A stretch of 35,997 nucleotides of DNA from a virus: the IMG/VR virus record IMGVR_UViG_3300042564_005462, positions 1 to 35,997 of that record. The stretch is one strand, 5' to 3'. Made by a program: the position numbers and the translations under genes. The notes beneath the pieces are model-generated. The model was given only the letters and a program-made list of their open reading frames with translations, had not been told where the DNA came from and did not search any database. Position 1 is the stretch's first letter. Each line of letters begins with the position of its first letter. Of the stretch, positions 30,517 to 35,997 are shown one piece after another.

Positions 30517-31302
30517 ATGCCGGAAGGACCAGAACTAAAAATCATGGCTGATTATATTAATCAGAATGTAAAAGATAAAGTATTTAATAAATCATTTCAT
30601 GTTCTGAAAGGAAACAATCCTGAACAATTTCAACTACTTGGTGAATTCAAAGTTGATGCTGAATCTTTTGGTAAAGAGTTAATCATTAGATTCTATAATG
30701 GTTCCGAAATACACAAAATATCTGTTTTTATGGGTATGTCCGGTAATTGGTTATTTACACCAACTGAAACTTGGTCTGATAGAAAATTTACCAGAATGAG
30801 ATTAGATACCACCGATGGTTATTCACTACTTCTTTATGGAACTTATATGGGTCCTAAATATAGAATCGGTGGTTTTACTGGTGTTAAAAGAGGTCCGGAT
30901 CCAACAAAAGAGTTCAGTGATTTCTATGATAATGTTGCCGATAATTTAGATAAGAAAGTATTTGATAAACCTATTTGTGAAGCTTTATTAGACCAAAAGT
31001 ATTTTAATGGAATTGGAAATTATTTAAGAAGTACCATTTTATACTATTTAGATATTAATCCTTTTGATGAAGCTAGAAAAGTAATCAAAGATAATCCAAA
31101 AATTTTATCAATGTGTCGTGATATTCCTATCACTGCTTATAACTTAAATGGTGGTCAGTTACAAGATTGGAAGAATCCATTTGATACTGACTATGAAGAG
31201 TTTAAGAAGTGGGTTTTCTATCAAAAGGGTATATCTTGTAAAGATAAAACAGGAAGAACATTTTGGTTTGATGAAAAGTGGAAACAATATTGTCCTTATT
31301 GA
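30517..31302 (+). CDS. Formamidopyrimidine/endonuclease VIII-type DNA glycosylase
   Basis: The product begins MPEGPE, the conserved N-terminus in which Pro2 forms the Schiff base and Glu3 acts as acid. K53 (FGKEL) is at the position of the beta-clamp Lys. The H2TH motif is seen at residues 158-175 (LLDQKYFNGIGNYLRSTILY). The C-terminal hairpin carries G-R-T-F-W-F-D-E-K-W-K-Q but only two Cys (C241, C259), so the usual four-Cys zinc finger is incomplete and may be of the zincless type. The enzyme removes oxidised bases and cuts the abasic site. The length (261) fits. It follows the homing endonuclease after 60 bases. Confidence 0.85.
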   Translation: MPEGPELKIMADYINQNVKDKVFNKSFHVLKGNNPEQFQLLGEFKVDAESFGKELIIRFYNGSEIHKISVFMGMSGNWLFTPTETWSDRKFTRMRLDTTDGYSLLLYGTYMGPKYRIGGFTGVKRGPDPTKEFSDFYDNVADNLDKKVFDKPICEALLDQKYFNGIGNYLRSTILYYLDINPFDEARKVIKDNPKILSMCRDIPITAYNLNGGQLQDWKNPFDTDYEEFKKWVFYQKGISCKDKTGRTFWFDEKWKQYCPY

Positions 31303-31313
31303 ATATAACTTAT

Positions 31314-31841
31314 ATGTTCAATGAAGATTTTAATGTTATAAATGGTGATAGAGCTTCCGGAAAGTCTATATTCTTACGAGAATTATCTCGTGTCTTAAAA
31401 AAGTTAAATTATAAAGTTTGTTTTATTGATACATTGGGAGAAGCAAATCTCAGTAGTAAAAATAGTGATATAGATTTAATTAAAGTTCTTAGTGAATCTG
31501 ACTATAATAACAAACGAACTATACAAGTTGTAAAGGAAATCACAGAAAGAGATAATTATGACTTTATACTTGTTGATGATACTGATTATTTATCCGAATC
31601 TATTATACAAGATATTAAAAATATCAAAGTTAAGAAAATAATTGCTTGTACGGTATTGGATAATACAAGATTAGATAAAAAAGATACTCATAAAATTTGT
31701 AGTATTTACAATGAACTTAAACTTAAAGAAGGTTTTTTAATAGAATATCATGATAAATCTTTAAATATTGAAAATTTAGAGGAATTCTATATTCAGTTTA
31801 TTAGAGATGAAAAATTAACAAAAGTATTAAATGAAAAATAA
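31314..31841 (+). CDS. P-loop NTPase of unknown role
   Basis: From ATG 31314 (175 residues) the protein has Walker A G11-D-R-A-S-G-K-S18 and a Walker B-like YDFILVDDTD. TTG 31299 and GTG 31278 are possible earlier starts and would add a short strand (LNITYMF) that may belong. The rest alternates beta and alpha, ending in Glu/Lys-rich helix. The exact family is not clear; it could be a kinase or a small AAA/RecA-like ATPase. It follows the glycosylase by 11 bases and overlaps thymidylate synthase by 11 bases, so it lies in the nucleotide/repair operon. Confidence 0.65.
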   Translation: MFNEDFNVINGDRASGKSIFLRELSRVLKKLNYKVCFIDTLGEANLSSKNSDIDLIKVLSESDYNNKRTIQVVKEITERDNYDFILVDDTDYLSESIIQDIKNIKVKKIIACTVLDNTRLDKKDTHKICSIYNELKLKEGFLIEYHDKSLNIENLEEFYIQFIRDEKLTKVLNEK

Positions 31842-32886
31842 AGCTGACAAACAGTATCTAAATTTTCTAAATTATATTTTAGAAAATGGTGAAGTTAAAG
31901 GAGATAGAACTGGTACTGGTACTATTTCTATTTTTGACTATTCAATGACATTTGATATGTCTGAAGGATTTCCTCTTCTTACATCAAAAAAAGTTTTTAC
32001 AAAAGCTGTAATTCACGAACTTATTTGGTTTTTAAGAGGTGATACAAATATTAAATACCTTGTTGATAACAGTGTTCATATCTGGGATGGTGATGCGTTC
32101 AAAAACTTTATGAATAAAAGTGAAGGTGATCCTGATATGATATGGAACCAAGAACAATTCATTCATATGATTAAAACAGATGATGAATTTGCTGAAAAGT
32201 GGGGTGAATTAGGTCCGGTATATGGTAAACAATGGAGACGATGGGGTGGATATAAAAAGGTTCCTAATGGATGGCATCACGGTATTCCATCTGGATATAA
32301 AGATGTTCCGATTGGTGACCAAATATCAGACCTAATTAATGATTTAAAAAACAATCCCGATTCAAGAAGATTAATTGTATCGGCTTGGAATGTAGGTGAG
32401 TTAGAACAAATGGTTCTTCCACCTTGCCATAACTTCTTTCAATGTTATACAAGTTTAGTTAAATTAGAAGATAGAATTAAATGGTATTGTGAATCAGTTG
32501 GTAGAGATAATAGTTATGGTGAAGATTTCACTGAAGAATTTCTAAATGAGAAAAATGTTCCTACTAGAAAATTAAGTCTTAAATGGAACCAACGTTCTTG
32601 TGATGTTCCTTTGGGTATTCCATTTAATATTGCTTCTTATGGTATTCTTTTACATTTACTAGCAAGAGAAGCGAATATGATTCCACATCAGTTGAAGTTT
32701 ACTGGTGGTGATTGTCACATTTACTTAAATCAAGTTGATGGTGTTAAAGAACAATTACAAAGAAATACTCATAATTTACCTAAATTAGTTTTGAGTAATA
32801 AATCTATAGATGAGTTAAAATATGAAGATATAAAGATTATTGATTATAAATCAGAACCTACTATATCATTCCCTTTATCAAATTAA
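31831..32886 (+). CDS. td: Thymidylate synthase (ThyA type)
   Basis: The protein has every key element of folate-dependent thymidylate synthase: DR26TGTG, GPVYGKQWR (128-136), S-R-R (178-180) for the phosphate, the catalytic PPC199H, N-x-R-S-C-D-V-P-L-G and P-F-N-I-A-S-Y, and the D-C-H-I-Y segment. It makes dTMP from dUMP with methylene-tetrahydrofolate. At 351 residues it is longer than the E. coli enzyme (264); extra stretches lie around residues 90-120, 140-160 and 212-247. No intron or frameshift is seen, unlike T4 td, which has a group I intron. Confidence 0.95.
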   Translation: MKNKADKQYLNFLNYILENGEVKGDRTGTGTISIFDYSMTFDMSEGFPLLTSKKVFTKAVIHELIWFLRGDTNIKYLVDNSVHIWDGDAFKNFMNKSEGDPDMIWNQEQFIHMIKTDDEFAEKWGELGPVYGKQWRRWGGYKKVPNGWHHGIPSGYKDVPIGDQISDLINDLKNNPDSRRLIVSAWNVGELEQMVLPPCHNFFQCYTSLVKLEDRIKWYCESVGRDNSYGEDFTEEFLNEKNVPTRKLSLKWNQRSCDVPLGIPFNIASYGILLHLLAREANMIPHQLKFTGGDCHIYLNQVDGVKEQLQRNTHNLPKLVLSNKSIDELKYEDIKIIDYKSEPTISFPLSN

Positions 32887-32901
32887 AATAAATTATAATA
32901 T

Positions 32902-33108
32902 ATGGAAACTAAAAAAGAACACAAACCCGGATCCGTTAATGTGAAAGAAATTAAAGAAGCTATTAGTGAAATTGAATTATACACATCTATGTATAAGAAA
33001 AAAAGACTTACTACTGAGGACTATATAAAGAAGGTTCATGTATCTCTTTCAAGATTGACTTCTCAAAGAGATTACTTTGAATACCTAAGAAATATAGGAC
33101 AAAATTAA
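32902..33108 (+). CDS. Small basic helical protein, unknown
   Basis: The 68-residue protein is nearly all helix (VKEIKEAISEIELYTSMYKK, then RLTTEDYIKK and LSRLTSQRDYFEYL). It follows thymidylate synthase by 15 bases and precedes another gene by 9 bases, so it is part of the same transcription unit. No known family. Confidence 0.55.
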   Translation: METKKEHKPGSVNVKEIKEAISEIELYTSMYKKKRLTTEDYIKKVHVSLSRLTSQRDYFEYLRNIGQN

Positions 33109-33117
33109 AAATATAAA

Positions 33118-33609
33118 ATGGAAAACTTAACCACAATGAGTTATTTAGAACAATTAGTTGATGTTATAAAAACTATCGATACAACTGATTTATCTGATGA
33201 TGTTAACAAAGATTCAATATCAAAAGTTATTGAAGAACAAAAAGTTTATTTTTGGATTAGACTTTATTTGTCTGAAGAAGATGATAATATACAAATTGGT
33301 GATGATATCACTATTCAATGGACAAGATCCGGTGAAGAGTTAAAAACTAAATTTATCTGTTTTGATAAGATGGGTCTTGATAAAGATAAAGGAGAGACTA
33401 TAACTAATTTCACCGCGGAAGACAATAAAAAGGTTCTTTGTTTGATGATAGATGAAAAAATGGTAAATAACAACGATGATATTCCATTTATTAGAACTTT
33501 ATTCAAAACAGGAAATCACTATGAATATCAATTAATGAAAAGAGATGAATTACTTTTTGTTAATGATAGAAATGGTATATTCTTAGATTACTTTGATTGT
33601 GACTTCTAA
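33118..33609 (+). CDS. Hypothetical protein
   Basis: The 163-residue acidic protein starts with a helix (SYLEQLVDVIKTI) and continues as beta strands (KVYFWIRLYLSEED, DDITIQWTRSGE, KFICFDKMG, YEYQLMKRDELLFVNDRNG). It has no recognised motif. It is the last gene before a strong terminator and follows the nucleotide-metabolism genes. Confidence 0.55.
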   Translation: MENLTTMSYLEQLVDVIKTIDTTDLSDDVNKDSISKVIEEQKVYFWIRLYLSEEDDNIQIGDDITIQWTRSGEELKTKFICFDKMGLDKDKGETITNFTAEDNKKVLCLMIDEKMVNNNDDIPFIRTLFKTGNHYEYQLMKRDELLFVNDRNGIFLDYFDCDF

Positions 33610-33611
33610 AT

Positions 33612-33637
33612 AAAAACCCACTTTAAGTGGGTTTTTT
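33612..33637 (+). terminator. Rho-independent terminator
   Basis: CCCAC, TTTAA, GTGGG with outer A/T pairs (AAAAA / TTTTTT) gives a strong hairpin followed by T residues, two bases after the stop codon of the 163-residue gene. Confidence 0.9.
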
Positions 33638-33706
33638 CATTTTAAAATAACTTTTTCTATAAAAGTTAATATAACTCATGTAAAAATAATAAAAATAATA
33701 AAGCTC

Positions 33707-35233
33707 ATGCTTGTAGAAACTCAATATTTATCAAATAGTAAAAAGTTAGTCGTAAGTTACGTTGACAAAAGTGGTGAAATAAAACTCAAATATTACAATT
33801 GGGAAAATCCAATGAAATATGTTGCGTGTGAAGATAACGACGCACAAAAACATCCAGAATTTAGGTCTTGGGATGGTAAGTCAGTTAAACAAATTGATGT
33901 ATCACATCCTGATAGATACGCAACTTATGAATTTTTAGACTCACTTCCAGAATCTGAAAAGAATGAGATATTTGAATTTAACTTACCTAAGATATTCTTT
34001 ATAGATATTGAAACAGAAATCGTTGATGGTTTCCCTGAAGCGGCTGATATTAAAGATGTTAATGGTAATGTCACTAAAGAAGGTGCTTCAACACAAGTTC
34101 TTTCTATCTCAATTGTTTATGACGATAAAATCATTCTTTTAGGTTTGAAAGAAATGCCAGAAGATATGCAAGAAAGAATCAAAGATAATACTAACAAGTA
34201 TTTTGAGAAATTTGGTTCTGATTATAAATTCAAATACATCAAATATGATGATGAGTTTGATATGTTGTACGCTTTCTTTTATAAGATGATTCCTAAGATG
34301 CCTATTTTAACTGGATGGAACTTCCTTAAATATGACTGGTTGTATTTAGTAAACCGTTCAAGAAAGATTTCTAAATGGGCTAATGGTAAAGAATATAAAA
34401 TTGACCCTGCTGTTTCTTCCTTGACTAAAAAGATGAATAAAATATGGTCTACTGAATTTGAGGTACCTGCTCATAGAATGATTTTTGACTACATGCAGCT
34501 TTATGAAATCTGTGATACTTCTATTAAAGTAAAAGAGTCATCATCATTAGACTTTGTTGCTAGTAAACTTGTTGGTGTTGAAAAGATTAAATATAACGGA
34601 TCTTTACAGAAACTATATGAAGATGATTTTGAAACTTTTATGTATTATAACGCGGTCGATAGTGTACTTGTACAAAAGATTCACGAAGCTCGTAACTACA
34701 TCTCAATTATTTATGCGATTTCATCATTGGCTCAAATTAGAATTGTTGATGTTGTTTCTCAGATGAATAACGCTTTAGGTTCACTCGCTATTACAGAAGG
34801 TGTTTTAAGAAATAGATTCCGTGAGATGGATAACATTGTTCTTTTTAGAGATGAGAAAGGAGATGCAGAATCCACAATTGCTGGAGGTTGGGTAAAGGAT
34901 CCAATTGTTGGAATGAATCAGTGGTGTGTTACTTATGACTTTGCTTCACTTTATCCAACTACTCAAAGACAATTCTATATTGCTCCTGAAACGTTTGTAG
35001 GTATACAGGATTCTAAAAACAAAGACTTATGTGATAATGGAAGACCAATAGATTTAGAAAAACATGTTCTTTGTGTCAATGGTGCAGTTTTTGAAAAAAG
35101 ATCTTCTCCTACTCTTAGAATGCTTGAGGATGTATATGCTGATAGAAAGAAAGCTAAAAAAGTGATGATGGATAAAAAAGAAGAGTATAAGAGAATACAA
35201 GATGAGATAGCTCAGTTAGAAGCTGAATTGTAA
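33707..35233 (+). CDS. 43: DNA polymerase, family B, N-terminal half (gp43A-like; split)
   Basis: The protein is the first half of a T4 gp43-type polymerase. It has ExoI FFID100IE102, ExoII GWNFLKYD210, ExoIII YNAVD318, the whole N-terminal/exonuclease domain, and polymerase motif A TYD411FASLYPTTQRQ. It ends at residue 508 after a charged helix in the fingers (R-K-K-A-K-K-V-M-M-D-K-K-E-E-Y-K). The motif B Lys-x3-Asn-Ser-x-Tyr-Gly and motif C DTDS are not present before the stop codon or in the following 760 bases. The missing half should be another gene outside the window. Split gp43 genes are known in some T4-like phages of Aeromonas. The exonuclease residues are all intact. A terminator lies 70 bases upstream. 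Confidence 0.88.
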   Translation: MLVETQYLSNSKKLVVSYVDKSGEIKLKYYNWENPMKYVACEDNDAQKHPEFRSWDGKSVKQIDVSHPDRYATYEFLDSLPESEKNEIFEFNLPKIFFIDIETEIVDGFPEAADIKDVNGNVTKEGASTQVLSISIVYDDKIILLGLKEMPEDMQERIKDNTNKYFEKFGSDYKFKYIKYDDEFDMLYAFFYKMIPKMPILTGWNFLKYDWLYLVNRSRKISKWANGKEYKIDPAVSSLTKKMNKIWSTEFEVPAHRMIFDYMQLYEICDTSIKVKESSSLDFVASKLVGVEKIKYNGSLQKLYEDDFETFMYYNAVDSVLVQKIHEARNYISIIYAISSLAQIRIVDVVSQMNNALGSLAITEGVLRNRFREMDNIVLFRDEKGDAESTIAGGWVKDPIVGMNQWCVTYDFASLYPTTQRQFYIAPETFVGIQDSKNKDLCDNGRPIDLEKHVLCVNGAVFEKRSSPTLRMLEDVYADRKKAKKVMMDKKEEYKRIQDEIAQLEAEL

Positions 35234-35884
35234 TTATTTTTCTACTTTTATAGTAGTCCAATCTACATTAGGCATTAACTCTGTTACAACTTTACTTGCT
35301 TTCTTGATATATCTTTGATTATCATCATAGAATACAGCTTTTTTGAATCCTGTATCCTTTAGAATTTCAACTATCATTTCACCTTTCCAATGACCAGCAT
35401 TTTTAGTACCTACTGGTGCCATATGTAGTCCATACTTAGGAAGTTCTAATCCAAGTTCTTGTAATTTATTTGATACTTTACTTCTTAAAGATTCTTCTCT
35501 CGCTGTTACTATACACTTGTTTTCAACTGATTTGTAAAGTTCTGAGAGTTCTTTTAATTCTTTTGGTAGACTTATATCGGATATGTAAAATAAGTCGGGA
35601 GAAGTAAGATAAACACGATTACCTTTTCTTACCCAGTTTCCATAAATTCTTATTTGTTGTTGAGGATCTTCAACATAAATTCTACCATCTTGCCATTTTA
35701 AGTCATTAAGACTAACACCCACTCTTTTAACCGATAATTCTAATAAGTCTTTTATTGATACGTCTTCTTTTAAAAATTGAATAGCCAGCTCGTTGAAATC
35801 TGGTGATACAACAAGCGTGTCGTCAAAATCGAATATCCTAAGAGTTTCATTACTATCATTAAATTCCTTAAATCTTTTAATCAT
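35234..35884 (-). CDS. HAD-superfamily protein (SAK RNA-repair type) with head-targeting-like leader
   Basis: The 216-residue protein starts MIKRFKEFNDSNE, similar to the short basic/hydrophobic leaders elsewhere in the window, then has HAD motif I IFD19FD21DTL, a Thr motif (CIVTARE) and YDD near the end. Between them lie GLHMAPVGTKNAGHWKGEMI and N-R-Y-I-K-K-A, which resemble the HAD domain found in Swiss Army Knife RNA-repair proteins (HAD_SAK_1, PF10307). It would be a phosphatase acting on nucleic acid or nucleotide. The gene is convergent with, and abuts, the broken polymerase gene (no base between their stops), so its arrival may relate to the split. Confidence 0.68.
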   Translation of the reverse strand: MIKRFKEFNDSNETLRIFDFDDTLVVSPDFNELAIQFLKEDVSIKDLLELSVKRVGVSLNDLKWQDGRIYVEDPQQQIRIYGNWVRKGNRVYLTSPDLFYISDISLPKELKELSELYKSVENKCIVTAREESLRSKVSNKLQELGLELPKYGLHMAPVGTKNAGHWKGEMIVEILKDTGFKKAVFYDDNQRYIKKASKVVTELMPNVDWTTIKVEK

Positions 35885-35894
35885 TTAATATATA

Positions 35895-35997
35895 TTAATC
35901 TTCATCTCTAAAAAATATGTCAACAAGGTGTTTTAGATCACTTCCAAAGTGTCTTAAACACATACTATATATTTCTTCTTTTAATTCAAAACCTTGA
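35895..35997 (-). CDS. C-terminal end of an unknown small protein (partial)
   Basis: The minus-strand frame is open from the right edge to a TAA at 35895-35897 and reads ...GFELKEEIYSMCLRHFGSDL, then KHLVDIFFRDED-stop. It is the end of a gene that begins outside the window. It lies 10 bases upstream of the HAD gene on the same strand. No function can be assigned. Confidence 0.5.
   Translation of the reverse strand, partial: QGFELKEEIYSMCLRHFGSDLKHLVDIFFRDED

Noticed and set aside
33678-33683. ATGTAA start-stop minimal open frame upstream of the polymerase
   Set aside because: It encodes only Met. It repeats the CTCATG context of the real start at 33707 but nothing else supports regulation.
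35200-35233. Intein or split-intein at the end of the polymerase half
   Set aside because: The end is a charged helix of the fingers domain with a plain stop; no Cys/Ser splice start or intein block is seen.
1-35997. tRNA, rRNA, integrase and attachment sites
   Set aside because: No cloverleaf-like sequence, ribosomal segment or integrase motif was noticed in the gaps or frames; a dedicated tRNA search would settle it.

Overview
The window is a strongly AT-rich, gene-dense piece of the genome of a large T4-like contractile-tailed phage (a myovirus-type caudovirus). Recognisable T4-type parts are the C-terminal end of the tail sheath (gp18-like), a gp19-like tail tube protein, a gp26-like baseplate/tail assembly protein, a long tape measure candidate, the gp47 recombination nuclease, thymidylate synthase, and the exonuclease half of a gp43-type DNA polymerase. 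The host is probably a member of the Bacteroidota. Start codons are almost never preceded by a Shine-Dalgarno sequence and usually sit in an A-rich context. Two intergenic sites also match the Bacteroidota vegetative promoter (TTTG, 20 bases, TATCTTTG). No tRNA, rRNA, CRISPR array, integrase or insertion sequence was seen. No gap without a gene exceeds 300 bases.

Layout. Positions 1-2388 hold tail genes: sheath end, gp26-like protein with an out-of-frame extension, and the tail tube on the minus strand. Positions 2562-3894 hold gp47 and a small companion. Positions 3889-6355 form a minus-strand cluster in which four proteins begin with short basic/hydrophobic leaders ending in Glu. These leaders resemble the capsid-targeting peptides of T4 internal head proteins. 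One of the four is kinase-like and one is a Cys-rich acidic protein. Positions 6427-12162 encode one giant virion protein with a probable beta-propeller. Positions 12210-18060 (minus strand) encode two unknown proteins, a tail-anchored membrane protein and a 1405-residue repeat-built tape measure candidate.

Positions 18150-22461 (plus strand) hold another leader-bearing small protein, a possible ligase-fold protein, a stand-alone peptide resembling part of gp23, a polymerase of the family A-like TV-Pol type, and small unknowns. A capsid-fold candidate and a glycosyltransferase follow on the minus strand. Positions 24075-29518 are mostly overlapping small accessory genes: a retropepsin-like protein, a zinc peptidase, a 2H phosphoesterase that could be an anti-CBASS (Acb1-type) enzyme, a HAD phosphatase, a DUF4326 protein and unknowns. 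A probable homing endonuclease interrupts the plus strand. It is followed by an Fpg/Nei-type DNA glycosylase, a P-loop ATPase, thymidylate synthase and two small genes. The window ends with the N-terminal half of the DNA polymerase, which stops in the fingers domain and abuts a convergent HAD gene that again carries a head-targeting-like leader.

How the parts fit: structural and assembly genes lie mainly at the left, and replication, repair and nucleotide genes mainly at the right. Between them are host-takeover and counter-defence candidates. The strongest leads are the leader-bearing putative internal head proteins (including a kinase-like one), the Acb1-like 2H enzyme, the second polymerase, the detached gp23-like peptide and the split gp43. 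All family assignments come from reading motifs by eye; no database search was run.
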